Source: Azoarcus sp. TTM-91 (GTDB taxonomy: Bacteria; Pseudomonadota; Gammaproteobacteria; Burkholderiales; Rhodocyclaceae). From it: a stretch of 64,000 nt of DNA. The position numbers and the translations under genes are program-made. The notes under the pieces were generated by a model, which ran no database searches, had not been told where the DNA came from, and was given only the letters and a program-made list of their open reading frames with translations. Shown piece after piece: positions 25,392 through 34,439 of this stretch. Position 1 is the stretch's first letter. Each line of letters starts with the position of its first letter. Location: assembly GCF_012911025.1 (NCBI RefSeq), contig NZ_WUEI01000004.1, positions 62,001 through 126,000 on the forward strand, in the 5' to 3' direction.

Positions 25392-26696
25392 ATGACCCAA
25401 CCCGGCAGTTTCGGCCGGGAGACGCTGGCCCTGCACGCAGGCCAGTCTCCCGACCCTGCGCACGGCTCGCGCGCAACGCCCATCCACTTCACCACCAGCT
25501 ACGTTTTTCCGGACGCGGAGCACGCCGCCGCCCTGTTCAACCAGGAGCGCCCCGGCCATGTCTACTCGCGCATTTCCAACCCCACCACCGCGGTGCTGGA
25601 AGAACGGGTGGCGGCGCTGGAGGGCGGCGTCGGCGGCCTGGCCACCGCCAGCGGACAGGCCGCGCTGCACCTCGCGATCGCCACGCTGACCGGTGCCGGT
25701 GGCCATGTCGTGGCCTCCCGCGCCCTCTACGGCGGCTCCCACAACCTGCTGGGCTACACCCTGCCCCGCTTCGGCATCCAGACGACCTTCGTCGATACCG
25801 CCGACATCGATGCCTGGCGTGCGGCCATACGTCCGGAAACTGCGCTGCTGTTCGGCGAATCGGTGGGTAATCCCGGCCTGGATGTACTCGACATCCCGGC
25901 CGTCGCAGCCCTCGCTCACGAGAACAAGCTGCCGCTGCTGGTCGACGCGACGCTGGTCAGCCCGGCATTGCAGCAGCCGCTGGCGCTGGGGGCCGATCTG
26001 GTCATGCATTCGGCCACCAAGTACCTCGGCGGCCATGGCGTCGCCGTCGGCGGCGTGCTGGTGGATGGCGGCCGCTTCGACTGGGAGGCCTCAGGGCGCT
26101 TTCCCACCCTCACCGAACCCTACGACGGCTTCCACGGCATGGACTTCGCCGAGGAATCGCCGGTGGCAGCCTTCCTGCTGCGCGCCCGGCGCGAAGGCCT
26201 GCGTGACTTCGGCGCCTGCCTGTCGCCGATGAACGCCTTCCAGATCCTGCAGGGCCTGGAGACGCTGCCGCTGCGCATGCGCGCCCATGTCGCCAACACC
26301 AGGGCCGTTGCCACTCACTTGGCCGCGCATCCGCTGGTGGAACGCGTCGCCTATCCGGAGCTGGAGAGCCACCGCGACCACGCCCTTGCCGCCCGGCTAC
26401 TGCCGGATGGCTGCGGCGGCGTTCTCTCCTTCGAGCTGCGCGGGGGCCGCGAGGCAGGCAGGGTTTTCATCGGCGCGCTGCGGCTGTTCTCCCACCTGGC
26501 GAACGTGGGCGACGCAAAGTCGCTTGTCATCCATCCTGCCAGCACCACGCATTTCCGCATGTCCGCGGCCGACCTCGCCGCCGCCGGCATCGGCGAAGGC
26601 ACCATCCGGTTGTCGGTGGGGCTGGAGTCGGCGGGCGACCTGCTCGCCGATCTGGAACGTGGCCTGTACGCCGTCGGCAAGCTTCTGAAGGGCTGA
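25392..26696 (+). CDS. metY: O-acetylhomoserine sulfhydrylase (aminocarboxypropyltransferase)
   Basis: 434 residues of the Cys/Met-metabolism PLP family. It makes homocysteine from O-acetylhomoserine and sulfide, by-passing cystathionine. The MetY-type features are PIHFTTSYVFPDAEHAAALFN, YSRISNPTTAVLEERVAALEGG, the PLP lysine in MHSATKYLGGHG, and NVGDAKSLVIHPASTTH. The length and the AALFN motif favour MetY over MetZ (about 400 residues), though O-succinylhomoserine use cannot be excluded. Only 4 nt separate it from the hydrolase gene that follows, so the two are probably in one operon. Confidence 0.9.
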   Translation: MTQPGSFGRETLALHAGQSPDPAHGSRATPIHFTTSYVFPDAEHAAALFNQERPGHVYSRISNPTTAVLEERVAALEGGVGGLATASGQAALHLAIATLTGAGGHVVASRALYGGSHNLLGYTLPRFGIQTTFVDTADIDAWRAAIRPETALLFGESVGNPGLDVLDIPAVAALAHENKLPLLVDATLVSPALQQPLALGADLVMHSATKYLGGHGVAVGGVLVDGGRFDWEASGRFPTLTEPYDGFHGMDFAEESPVAAFLLRARREGLRDFGACLSPMNAFQILQGLETLPLRMRAHVANTRAVATHLAAHPLVERVAYPELESHRDHALAARLLPDGCGGVLSFELRGGREAGRVFIGALRLFSHLANVGDAKSLVIHPASTTHFRMSAADLAAAGIGEGTIRLSVGLESAGDLLADLERGLYAVGKLLKG

Positions 26697-26700
26697 GGCC

Positions 26701-27510
26701 ATGGACATCCAGCTGCAAGGAGACACCGTCCGCCTCTACCACGGCGGCCGTCCCTTCAATAAAGACTTGCCCGCAATCCTGCTGCTGCACGGTGCCGGCC
26801 ATGATCACAGCGTCTGGACCTTCCAGGCCCGCCATCTCGCCCAACGCGGCTTCACCGTCATCGCCCCCGACCTCCCCGCCCACGGGCGCTCCGGTGGCGC
26901 GCAACTGGCTTCGATAGAGGCCCTGGCCAACTGGACATTGGCGCTGGCGGACGCACTGGGACTAGCGCGCATCCGCCTCGCCGGCCACAGCATGGGCTCC
27001 CTGATCGCGCTGGCCGCCGCCGCAGCGGCGCCACGGCGCATCGCCGCCCTCGCCTTGCTCGGCAGCGTCGCCCCCATGCCGGTCGCGCCTGCACTGCTAG
27101 AGGCCGCAAAGGAAGACCGAGCTCGCGCCCACGACATGATCAACCAGTGGTCCTATACCCCCCGCGGTCAGTTGGGCGCCTCACCGACACCCGGCAGCTG
27201 GCTGACCGGCGCCAACCGCAGCCTGATGGAACGCCAGGCGCCAGGGGTACTGGCCACCGACCTGGCCGCCTGCAACGCCTGGCAAGACGGCCTGGCCACT
27301 GCCGGCGGGGTCGTCTGCCCCACCCTGCTAATCTGCGGCGAACGCGACCAGATGACCCCGCCGCGTGCGGTAAAACCCTTACGCGATGCGCTGGTCAACG
27401 CCCAAGGTGGTGCGCGTATGATGGAGATTCCGGGAGCCGGCCATGCACTGATGGCGGAGACCCCGGATGCGATAAGCGATGCGCTGCGGGGGTTCTTCAC
27501 CGACACCTAG
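26701..27510 (+). CDS. Alpha/beta hydrolase
   Basis: 269 residues with the alpha/beta hydrolase fold. Seen are the oxyanion-hole segment LLLHGAGHDHSVW, the nucleophile elbow GHSMGS (Ser near 98), an Asp after strand 6 in ICGERDQMTP, and the catalytic His in GAGHALMAETP. The substrate is not evident. It follows metY by 4 nt and ends before a gene for a membrane protein, with no terminator seen. Relatives include esterases and haloperoxidase-like enzymes. A link with sulfur amino acid metabolism is only positional. Confidence 0.88.
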   Translation: MDIQLQGDTVRLYHGGRPFNKDLPAILLLHGAGHDHSVWTFQARHLAQRGFTVIAPDLPAHGRSGGAQLASIEALANWTLALADALGLARIRLAGHSMGSLIALAAAAAAPRRIAALALLGSVAPMPVAPALLEAAKEDRARAHDMINQWSYTPRGQLGASPTPGSWLTGANRSLMERQAPGVLATDLAACNAWQDGLATAGGVVCPTLLICGERDQMTPPRAVKPLRDALVNAQGGARMMEIPGAGHALMAETPDAISDALRGFFTDT

Positions 27511-27623
27511 AACAAGATCACCGACCAGGCTTTCCGGCGCGCCTTCTCGCGCCGAGCTGCGCTTGCATTCCCCTGGTCCGCCCCCGTTCTGCTGCCTGAC
27601 GACAACCCTGACAGGAGAGAGAC

Positions 27624-28424
27624 ATGTCGCAGCCGAACGATAGCCAGCTCCAACCCCAGGCCGAGGGCCTGCCCTTCCCGACCATCTGCGACGTTCCCGC
27701 CACGTCTCCGCTGCGCTGGCTGGCACGCGGTTTCGCCGACTTGCGGGCCTGCCCCATCCCCAGCCTGTTCTATGGCTTCTGTTTCGCCGGCATGGGGCTG
27801 CTGATCACCATGGTGTTCGAGCACGCCTATGAGTACACCTCGGCGCTGACGTCCGGCTTTCTGCTGCTCGGTCCCTTCCTGGCGATGGGGCTTTACGAAC
27901 TCAGCCGCCGCCGCGGGCTGGGCGAGCCTTGCGCCCTGCTGCCGACATTGACGGTATGGAAGCGCAATGCCGGCAACCTCGGCATCTTCGCTGTCGTGCT
28001 GGGCGTGATCTTCCTCGTCTGGGCGCGTGCTTCGCTGATCGTGTTCGCGCTCTTCTATACCAGCGAGCTGCCTAACCTGACCGGTTTCCTGGAGCAGATA
28101 CTGGCGATGGAGAACCTGGAGTTCCTGCTGGTGTATTTCGGCGTAGGCCTGCTGTTCGCCACCATCGTGTTCGCCGTCAGCGTGGTCTCCATTCCGCTGA
28201 TGCTGGACCGCAACCAGGACGCCATCACCGCCATGCTCGCCAGCATCGGCGCACTTGCCCGCAATCCTGGCGCAATGCTGGTGTGGGCGGCCTTCATCGT
28301 CGGCCTGACGGTGCTCGGCTTCCTCACCTTCCACCTCGGCCTAGTGGTGCTGATGCCCTGGATCGGCCATGCGACCTGGCATGCCTACCGCGACATCGTG
28401 GAGCCGGAGGCGGCTGCCCACTGA
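27624..28424 (+). CDS. DUF2189 domain-containing inner-membrane protein
   Basis: 266 residues with about six hydrophobic segments. The family signature is the N-terminal LRWLARGFADLRACPIPSLFYG, followed by membrane helices (FAGMGLLITMVFEHAYEYTS; FLLLGPFLAMGLYELSRR) and the end LMPWIGHATWHAYRDIVEP. DUF2189 proteins are common in proteobacteria, often near cytochrome oxidase genes; the function is unknown. The ATG follows a strong AGGAGAGA ribosome site. Confidence 0.88.
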   Translation: MSQPNDSQLQPQAEGLPFPTICDVPATSPLRWLARGFADLRACPIPSLFYGFCFAGMGLLITMVFEHAYEYTSALTSGFLLLGPFLAMGLYELSRRRGLGEPCALLPTLTVWKRNAGNLGIFAVVLGVIFLVWARASLIVFALFYTSELPNLTGFLEQILAMENLEFLLVYFGVGLLFATIVFAVSVVSIPLMLDRNQDAITAMLASIGALARNPGAMLVWAAFIVGLTVLGFLTFHLGLVVLMPWIGHATWHAYRDIVEPEAAAH

Positions 28425-28441
28425 GCGGCCACCGGAGCAGA

Positions 28442-29296
28442 TCAATCATCCAGGGTCAGCAGCAGGGGCTGGTGATCCGATGCCGCCGTCGCCTCGACGA
28501 TTTCCACTCCGCTCAGGCGGCTCGCCATGTCGACGGTGAGGAAGGCGAAATCGCAGCAGTAGGCCCGCTTGGGCCACTCCGCACCATGCAGGCCGACGCT
28601 GGGCGCGTGCGGGCGGCTGCCGTGAAAAACGGACCAGGCGTCCTGCCACAGCCTTGCGCCCGTTTCGTCCGGCGCCACCATGGCGGCGTGGTCATCCGAC
28701 CCCGGCTCGCAATTGAAATCGCCGCATACCAAAGCGGACGCCGGCCGCGGACGGGCTGCAAATGCCGGGTTGCCCTCCTTCGTCGGCGCCGGATTGCGGG
28801 CAATCTCACATGCTTCGGCCTGCACTCCCCGTAGCGCAGCCACCTGCGCGCTGCGCTGGCGGGCGGAGTAGTACTCCAGGTGCGTCGTCATGATCCGGAC
28901 GGCACCCCATGGCAGCGTCACCACCGCCTCGATGCATGCCCGCTGCATGCTGGGCAAGGCGATCTCGGCTGGCGCCGGCAGCAGCCGATGGAAGACCTGG
29001 CCCACCGGCAGCCGCGACAGCAGCAGGTTGCCGAAGCGTGCTCGGCCACCGTCCTCGCCGGGCACATCCACCGCTGGCCCCCAGATCGCCAGGTGATCGG
29101 GAAAAGCCTCGCACAACAACGCCACCTCGTCCTCGGCAGCACCGCCTGGCAGCCCCGGAAAACACTGGGCGACCTCCTGCAGGCAGATTAGCTCCGGCGT
29201 ACCCATCTCACGCAGCGCATCGATGGTGCGCGCCGGCCGCACTTCGCCGTCCGCGCCACGACACCACTGGATGTTCCAGCTTACGATTCTCGTCAT
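28442..29296 (-). CDS. Endonuclease/exonuclease/phosphatase (EEP) family protein
   Basis: 284 residues. The EEP fold motifs are in order: MTRIVSWNIQW (Asn), ICLQEVAQ (catalytic Glu), TTHLEYYS, LVCGDFNCEPGS (Asp/Asn) and ASDHQPLLL (His near the end). The family includes DNases, AP endonucleases, sphingomyelinases and phosphatases, so the substrate stays open. No signal peptide is visible, so it is probably cytosolic. The start was set by the GGAAG ribosome site; the frame extends a long way upstream but only as the antisense of the CDF gene. Convergent with DUF2189. Confidence 0.86.
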   Translation of the reverse strand: MTRIVSWNIQWCRGADGEVRPARTIDALREMGTPELICLQEVAQCFPGLPGGAAEDEVALLCEAFPDHLAIWGPAVDVPGEDGGRARFGNLLLSRLPVGQVFHRLLPAPAEIALPSMQRACIEAVVTLPWGAVRIMTTHLEYYSARQRSAQVAALRGVQAEACEIARNPAPTKEGNPAFAARPRPASALVCGDFNCEPGSDDHAAMVAPDETGARLWQDAWSVFHGSRPHAPSVGLHGAEWPKRAYCCDFAFLTVDMASRLSGVEIVEATAASDHQPLLLTLDD

Positions 29297-29355
29297 CTTC
29301 CTTGCCTGGTTGCCAACCCCGCCTGCATGCATACCTCCGCGTCCGCGGGAGGCCT

Positions 29356-29361
29356 CATAAT
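29356..29361 (+). promoter_or_regulatory. -10 element (CATAAT) for the CDF transporter gene
   Basis: CATAATCGGCC lies 28 nt before the ATG at 29390, the same spacing as the other elements of this type. No clear -35. Confidence 0.45.
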
Positions 29362-29389
29362 CGGCCAACGTCACGCTACCTCTTCCATC

Positions 29390-30379
29390 ATGAAGCATAG
29401 TCATCATCACGCCGGCCACGGCGAACATCGCGGGCACCAGCATGCGCACGATCACCAGGCCCATGCAGGTCATGCCCATCATCACCATGACCACGCCGCC
29501 AGCCGCTGGCTGCCCCTGGCCCTCACGCTCACCCTGAGCTTCGCGGTGGTGGAAGCGGTCGCCGGCTGGTGGTCCGGCTCGCTCGCGCTGCTGGGGGACG
29601 CCGGCCACATGGTGACGGATTCGATGGCGCTCGGCCTCGCCGCCATCGCCGCACGCCTGGCGACGCGCCCGGCCAGCGCACAGCATTCCTTCGGCCTGCA
29701 GCGGGTGGAAAGCCTGGCCGCCCTGGCCAACAGCGTGTTCATGCTGCTGCTCGTCGCAGCGCTGGCGTGGCAGGCGGTGCTGCGCCTGCTCACCCCGCGC
29801 GAAATCGCCGGCGAGGCGGTCACCTTGGTAGCCCTGGCGGGACTGGGCATCAATCTGCTGGTGGCCTGGCTGCTCACCCGCGGCGAGGGCGACCTCAACA
29901 CCCGTGGCGCGTTGATCCACGTGATGGGCGACCTCCTCGGGTCAGTGGCCGCCCTCGGTTCCGGGCTAGTGATCCAGCTCACCGGCTGGACGCCTATCGA
30001 CCCGCTGCTGACCATGCTGATCAGCGGCCTCATCCTCGCTTCCACCATCAACCTGATGCGGCGCGCGGTACATACCCTGCTGGAGGGCGTACCGGAGGGC
30101 ATCTCGCTGCAGGAAGTTGGCACCGCCATGGCAGGCGTCAAAGGCGTGGCCTCGGTGCACGACCTCCATATCTGGAGCCTGGACTCCAGGCGCTCGGCGC
30201 TATCGGCGCATGTCGTCGTGGCCGACTGGCAGCGCTGGCTGCAGATCCTGCCGGCGATGCAGCAATTGCTGGCTAGGCGCTTCGGCATCGAACACGTCAC
30301 CTTGCAACCTGAACTCCCGCCCGCAGAGCCGCTGATCTTCACGCCGCTCGGTTCACGGCAGGATGGCGATCACGGATAA
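29390..30379 (+). CDS. Cation diffusion facilitator (Zn/Co/Cd efflux) transporter
   Basis: 329 residues. The first ~35 are very rich in His and Asp (KHSHHHAGHGEHRGHQHAHD), a metal-binding tail. Six membrane helices follow, with the metal sites LLGDAGHMVTDS and HVMGDLLGS (HxxxD pairs in helices 2 and 5), then a cytosolic dimer domain with SVHDLHIWSLDSRRSALSAH. This is the CzcD/ZitB type, which exports divalent metals from the cytoplasm in exchange for protons. The ATG at 29390 begins the His-rich tail and fits the -10 at 29356. Confidence 0.93.
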   Translation: MKHSHHHAGHGEHRGHQHAHDHQAHAGHAHHHHDHAASRWLPLALTLTLSFAVVEAVAGWWSGSLALLGDAGHMVTDSMALGLAAIAARLATRPASAQHSFGLQRVESLAALANSVFMLLLVAALAWQAVLRLLTPREIAGEAVTLVALAGLGINLLVAWLLTRGEGDLNTRGALIHVMGDLLGSVAALGSGLVIQLTGWTPIDPLLTMLISGLILASTINLMRRAVHTLLEGVPEGISLQEVGTAMAGVKGVASVHDLHIWSLDSRRSALSAHVVVADWQRWLQILPAMQQLLARRFGIEHVTLQPELPPAEPLIFTPLGSRQDGDHG

Positions 30380-30380
30380 T
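30375..30380 (+). promoter_or_regulatory. -10 element (GATAAT) for the HDOD gene, overlapping the CDF stop
   Basis: GATAATCCGGGG, with TTCACG (30352-30357) exactly 17 nt upstream, lies 28 nt before the HDOD ATG. Its TAA is the stop codon of the CDF gene. Confidence 0.55.
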
Positions 30381-30408
30381 CCGGGGCGCTCCCCTAAGGA
30401 CCGCAACC

Positions 30409-31266
30409 ATGCACTCGGCTCAGGAACTGGTCAGCCACGTAGAAGCACTGGCATCGCTGCCCACGGTTTATCAACGCATCCGCGAGCAGTTGGACTCCCC
30501 CGATGGCTCGGTCATCGAAGTCGCCCGCCTGGTCAGTGCCGACCCGGCGTTGACGGTACGTCTGCTCCGGCTGGTAAACAGCGCACTCTACGGCTACGGC
30601 GGCCAGGTGGATACCGTCAACCGTGCGGTTCAGATCCTGGGCCTGCAACAAGTCCATGACCTCGTCCTCGCCATGTCGGTGAGCGCGGTTTTTTCCGGCA
30701 TCCAGCCGGAACGCATGGAAATGGGGCGCTTCTGGCGCGGCAGCGTGATGTGCGCCCTGGCCGCCCGTACCATCGCCCAGGGCTGCGGCCTGCCATCGGC
30801 AGAGCGCCTCTTCGTCATCGGCCTGCTGGCCGACCTCGGCCATCTGGTGATGTACCAGACGGTTCCAGCCCTGGCCGCCGAGGCGCAGAACAGTGCCGAC
30901 CGCGGCGAAGAAGCGCTGCACATGGCTGAGCAACGCATCGTTGGCTGCGATTACGCCGAAGTGGGCGCCACCCTGATGGACCACTGGCGCCTGCCGCCCC
31001 TCTTCGCCGAAGTGGTCGGGGCGCAGATCGTGCCCCGACTGGGCGGCGACCACTCCTTCGATGCCGCCATCCTTCATGTCGCCAGCGCCCTGGTGCAGGC
31101 CGACCGCCGGGGCGAGGCCAGCAGCGCAGCCGCAGAACGCATCGCGCCCTCGGTCTGGTCTCAACTCAATATGTCCCCCGAAAGCCTCAGCCGCATTCGC
31201 GAGGAAGCGGAACTCAACCTCGCCGCCTACGTCTCCCTCTTCTTCCCCAGCCTGAAGATACGTTGA
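30409..31266 (+). CDS. HDOD domain-containing protein
   Basis: 285 residues; nearly the whole protein is one HDOD domain, a helical relative of HD phosphohydrolases. Conserved positions include LPTVYQRIREQL, RLVSADPALTVRLLRLVNSALYG, RAVQILGLQQVHDLVLAMSV, FWRGSVMCALAAR and LLADLGHLVMYQ. The usual HD metal pair is not obvious, in line with HDOD as a non-enzymatic signalling module linked to chemotaxis, cyclic-di-GMP and stress control. No other domain is attached. Its own promoter overlaps the CDF stop. Confidence 0.88.
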   Translation: MHSAQELVSHVEALASLPTVYQRIREQLDSPDGSVIEVARLVSADPALTVRLLRLVNSALYGYGGQVDTVNRAVQILGLQQVHDLVLAMSVSAVFSGIQPERMEMGRFWRGSVMCALAARTIAQGCGLPSAERLFVIGLLADLGHLVMYQTVPALAAEAQNSADRGEEALHMAEQRIVGCDYAEVGATLMDHWRLPPLFAEVVGAQIVPRLGGDHSFDAAILHVASALVQADRRGEASSAAAERIAPSVWSQLNMSPESLSRIREEAELNLAAYVSLFFPSLKIR

Positions 31267-31315
31267 GCACCTGGACCGGGTTTCCACCGGCCCTCTTGGT
31301 GCCGGGCATCCCTGC

Positions 31316-31336
31316 GTCCTTGGCTTCGGCCAGGAC
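31316..31336 (+). terminator. UUCG-loop hairpin after the HDOD gene
   Basis: The stem GTCC-T-TGGC / GCCA-GGAC has one bulged T and a TTCG loop. There is no T-run, so it may be a weak or factor-assisted terminator. Confidence 0.45.
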
Positions 31337-31348
31337 ACACCAAAAACC

Positions 31349-31364
31349 ATACTAGATGTAGTAC
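31349..31364. promoter_or_regulatory. Candidate NrdR box upstream of nrdJ
   Basis: ATACTAGATGTAGTAC contains the perfect dyad TACTA-GATG-TAGTA and agrees with the NrdR consensus (ACACtATATaTAGTGT) at about 11 of 16 positions. A half-site ATACAAGA starts 32 bp further on, the usual spacing of paired NrdR boxes. TATAAT at 31395-31400 may be the promoter. Confidence 0.4.
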
Positions 31365-31492
31365 TTAACAAATAATTGAAATACAAGAATAATTTATAAT
31401 TCTTTGATTTTAATTAACTTTTTATCTTTGCACGTTTTGCCTGTGCGCGCTATCCTTCAAAGGATCATTCCCACCAAGAGGCCGCACTAAAC

Positions 31493-34351
31493 ATGAGCAA
31501 GACAGCCGCTGGCCAGACCCTTCGCGACGCCACCACCCTGGTAGCACAAGAGATTTCCGGCGAAGTCCTGGTCGAGAAGTACGCCAAGGGCGAAGAACGC
31601 AGCATCCTTGAAGTTCGTCAGCGGGTTGCACGTGCCCTGGCCGCCATCGAACCAGAAGACAAGCGCGCACACTGGGAAGCCAAGTTCCTCGAAGCCCAGG
31701 AGAAGGGTTTCGTGCCTGCCGGGCGCATCAACAGCGCCGCTGGCACTACGCTGGCCGCCACGCTCATCAATTGCTTCGTGCAACCGGTGGGCGATTCGGT
31801 GACCGAGGCGGTGGATGGCCGCCCAGGCATCTACACCGCCCTCGCCCAGGCCGCCGAAACCATGCGGCGTGGCGGCGGCGTCGGCTACGACTTCTCCTCC
31901 ATCCGCCCCAAGGGTGCGCTGGTGCGCGGCACACTGTCGAATGCCTCCGGCCCGGTTTCCTACATGCGTGTCTTCGACCGCTCCTGCGAAACGGTGGAGT
32001 CCGCCGGCGCCCGTCGTGGCGCACAGATGGGCGTCCTGCGCTGCGATCACCCGGACATCGAAGAATTCATCCACGCCAAGGACCAGGGCGATCTCAGCAA
32101 CTTCAACATTTCGGTGGGCGTCACCGATCCCTTCATGCGGGCGGTGGAGAGCGACGCTGAGGTCGAGCTCGCCCATCGCGCAGAACCCACCGAGGAACTC
32201 AAGGCCGCAGGCGCGTACCAGCGCGAAGACGGCCTGTGGGTCTATCGCAAGGTCAAGGCGCGGGCGCTGTGGGACCAAGTCATGCGCTCCACCTACGACC
32301 ATGCGGAGCCCGGCATCCTCTTCCTGGACCGCATGAACCAGGACAACAACCTCTACTACTGCGAAACCATAGAGGCCACCAACCCCTGCGCCGAACAGCC
32401 GCTTCCGCCCTATGGCTGCTGCTGCCTGGGGTCGATCAATCTCACCTTGTTCATCAAGCAGCCTTTCAGCGAGCAGGCGGAGTTCGATTACGCCGCCTTC
32501 GGCAAGGTTGTCGACGTATCCATCCGCATGCTGGACAACGTGCTCGAAGCCACCCACTGGCCGCTGGAACAGCAGCACCAGGAAGCCAACTCCAAGCGCC
32601 GCGTCGGTCTGGGCTTCACCGGCCTGGGCGATGCACTGATCATGCTGCAGAAGCGCTACGACACGCCTGCGGCCCAGGAGGAAGCGCGCAAGATCGCCGA
32701 GTACATGCGCAACCGGGCCTACCTGGCCTCGGTTGAGCTCGCCCGGGAGCGCGGCGCCTTCCCCCTGTTCAACGCCGATCTCTACCTCTCCGGGGGCAAC
32801 TTTGCCTCCCGCCTGCCTGCGGACGTGAAGGAGAAGATCCGCAAGCACGGCATCCGCAATTCGCACCTGCTTTCCATCGCCCCTACCGGCACCATTTCCC
32901 TCGCCTTCGCGGACAACGCGTCGAACGGTATCGAGCCGCCCTTCTCCTATACCTACACCCGGCGCAAGCGGATGGCGGACGGCACTTTCAAGGAATATGC
33001 GGTCGAGGACTACGCCTGGCGGCTGTACAAGCATGCTGGTGGAGACGTGAATGCACTGCCGCCGTACTTCGTGACCGCGCTGGAGATCTCCGCCCAGGCG
33101 CACAAGGACATGGTCGCCGCCGTGGCCCCCTATGTGGACACTTCCATCTCCAAGACGGTGAATGTCCCCGAGGACTATCCCTACGCCGACTTCGAGGATC
33201 TCTACCTCACCGCCTGGAAGGCCGGCCTGAAGGGGTTGGCTACCTATAGGCCCAACTCGGTACTCGGCTCGGTGCTGTCGGTCTCGCCCAGCGCCGAACA
33301 GAAGCAGCCGCACGACGTCGAGTTGTCCGACGCCAACAAGCGCCTCTCCATCAAGAGCCTGCCAGCGCCCGTCCTCGCCTCGCTGCGCTGGCCTGGCCGG
33401 CCAGAACTGCCGGACGGCAACCTGGCCTGGACCTACATGCTGGGCACGCCTTCGGGCAACTTCGCCCTCTTCGTCGGCCAGTTCGGCGCCAACGGCGGCA
33501 CCTTCCCGTTCGAAGTCTGGGTCAACGGCGCCGACCAGCCGCGCGGCCTGGGCGCGGTGGCCAAGACCCTGTCCATGGACATGCGCGCCAACGACAGGGG
33601 CTGGCTCAAGCTCAAGCTGGATACCCTGGCCCGCACCGTCGGCGAAAAATCCTTCGAGATGCCCTTCCCTCCCCATGGCGAGAAGAAGCTCTTCCCGGGT
33701 GTTGTCTCCGCCTTCGCCCAAGTGGTCAACTACCGCTGCGAGAGACTCGGCGCCTTCGACAAAGAAGGCAACAGCCCTGTGCTCGATACCCTCTTCAGCC
33801 AGGAAGAACCCAAGACCGGCACCGATGGCACCCTGTCGTGGACGGTGGACATCTACAACCCGGCCACCGGCGAGGATTTCGTCCTGGGTCTGAAGGAGAT
33901 CACGCTGCCAGACGGTGTCACCCGGCCTTACTCGGTGTGGCTCTCCGGCAATTATCCCCGCGCCCTGGACGGTCTCACCCGTATCCTGTCGCTGGACATG
34001 CGGGTCATGGATCCGGCCTGGATAGGCATGAAGTTGCGCAAGCTGCTCAATTATCCGGAGCCCCTCGGCGATTTCATGGCCTTCGTCCCGGGCACCCGAC
34101 GCCAGCAAAACTATCCCAGCACGGTGGCCTACATCGCCCAACTGATGATCCACCGCTATGCAATGCTGGGCGTACTGGACGAGAAGGGCTACCCGAGGCG
34201 CGAAATGGGCATCCTGGAGACGCCCCGTGACGAAAGCGAGCCCAAGCTGATGCAAGGAGCCCTATGCAATGAGTGCGGCAACCACACCGTGATCCGCAAG
34301 GACGGCTGCGATTTCTGCACCGCCTGCGGCGCTGTTGGAACCTGCGGGTAA
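31493..34351 (+). CDS. nrdJ: Adenosylcobalamin-dependent (class II) ribonucleotide reductase
   Basis: 952 residues. It reduces ribonucleotides using B12 to start the radical and needs no oxygen, so it works in both air and anoxia. The active-site stretch is [14 protein letters not shown] followed by CCCLGS: the first Cys carries the thiyl radical and the Cys 11 positions later belongs to the redox pair whose partner lies in LINCFVQP. The C-terminal ~30 residues hold a Cys-rich metal or redox motif ([21 protein letters not shown]). A long middle part typical of the large proteobacterial form is present. It follows a 226-bp AT-rich leader. Confidence 0.95.
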   Translation: MSKTAAGQTLRDATTLVAQEISGEVLVEKYAKGEERSILEVRQRVARALAAIEPEDKRAHWEAKFLEAQEKGFVPAGRINSAAGTTLAATLINCFVQPVGDSVTEAVDGRPGIYTALAQAAETMRRGGGVGYDFSSIRPKGALVRGTLSNASGPVSYMRVFDRSCETVESAGARRGAQMGVLRCDHPDIEEFIHAKDQGDLSNFNISVGVTDPFMRAVESDAEVELAHRAEPTEELKAAGAYQREDGLWVYRKVKARALWDQVMRSTYDHAEPGILFLDRMNQDNNLYYCETIEATNPCAEQPLPPYGCCCLGSINLTLFIKQPFSEQAEFDYAAFGKVVDVSIRMLDNVLEATHWPLEQQHQEANSKRRVGLGFTGLGDALIMLQKRYDTPAAQEEARKIAEYMRNRAYLASVELARERGAFPLFNADLYLSGGNFASRLPADVKEKIRKHGIRNSHLLSIAPTGTISLAFADNASNGIEPPFSYTYTRRKRMADGTFKEYAVEDYAWRLYKHAGGDVNALPPYFVTALEISAQAHKDMVAAVAPYVDTSISKTVNVPEDYPYADFEDLYLTAWKAGLKGLATYRPNSVLGSVLSVSPSAEQKQPHDVELSDANKRLSIKSLPAPVLASLRWPGRPELPDGNLAWTYMLGTPSGNFALFVGQFGANGGTFPFEVWVNGADQPRGLGAVAKTLSMDMRANDRGWLKLKLDTLARTVGEKSFEMPFPPHGEKKLFPGVVSAFAQVVNYRCERLGAFDKEGNSPVLDTLFSQEEPKTGTDGTLSWTVDIYNPATGEDFVLGLKEITLPDGVTRPYSVWLSGNYPRALDGLTRILSLDMRVMDPAWIGMKLRKLLNYPEPLGDFMAFVPGTRRQQNYPSTVAYIAQLMIHRYAMLGVLDEKGYPRREMGILETPRDESEPKLMQGALCNECGNHTVIRKDGCDFCTACGAVGTCG

Positions 34352-34371
34352 AACCAAGCGCATCCTGAAAC

Positions 34372-34399
34372 GAAAGAGCCCGCAGTTGCGGGCTCTTTC
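34372..34399. terminator. Bidirectional terminator between nrdJ and the NUDIX gene
   Basis: The arms GAAAGAGCCCGCA / TGCGGGCTCTTTC form a 12-bp stem with a 4-nt loop (GTT region). T-rich ends on both strands fit convergent use. Confidence 0.85.
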
Positions 34400-34439
34400 A
34401 TGTTGTCACGGCAGGGGAAAAACAAGGGCGCCAAGGCGT

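Noticed and set aside
25051-31456. Repeated GCTATCCT(C/T)C before ydcH (25050), metY (25342) and nrdJ (31450) as a second promoter type
   Set aside because: TATCCT is a poor -10, and the distance to the start codon varies (31, 43, 36 nt), unlike the fixed spacing of the TATAATC elements.
31267-31492. Cobalamin riboswitch upstream of the B12-dependent reductase
   Set aside because: I see no B12-box-like conserved core or multi-stem layout in this AT-rich stretch, and class II enzymes are not the usual riboswitch targets.
31487-34255. A 922-codon open frame antisense to nrdJ, and similar long antisense frames over rsxC (8038-9936), the MoxR gene (16562-17548), htpG (21936-23939) and ftsH (57727-58866)
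   Set aside because: High GC and strong third-position bias leave few stops on the opposite strand. The translations are low-complexity and match no family I recognise, while the sense frames encode well-known proteins.
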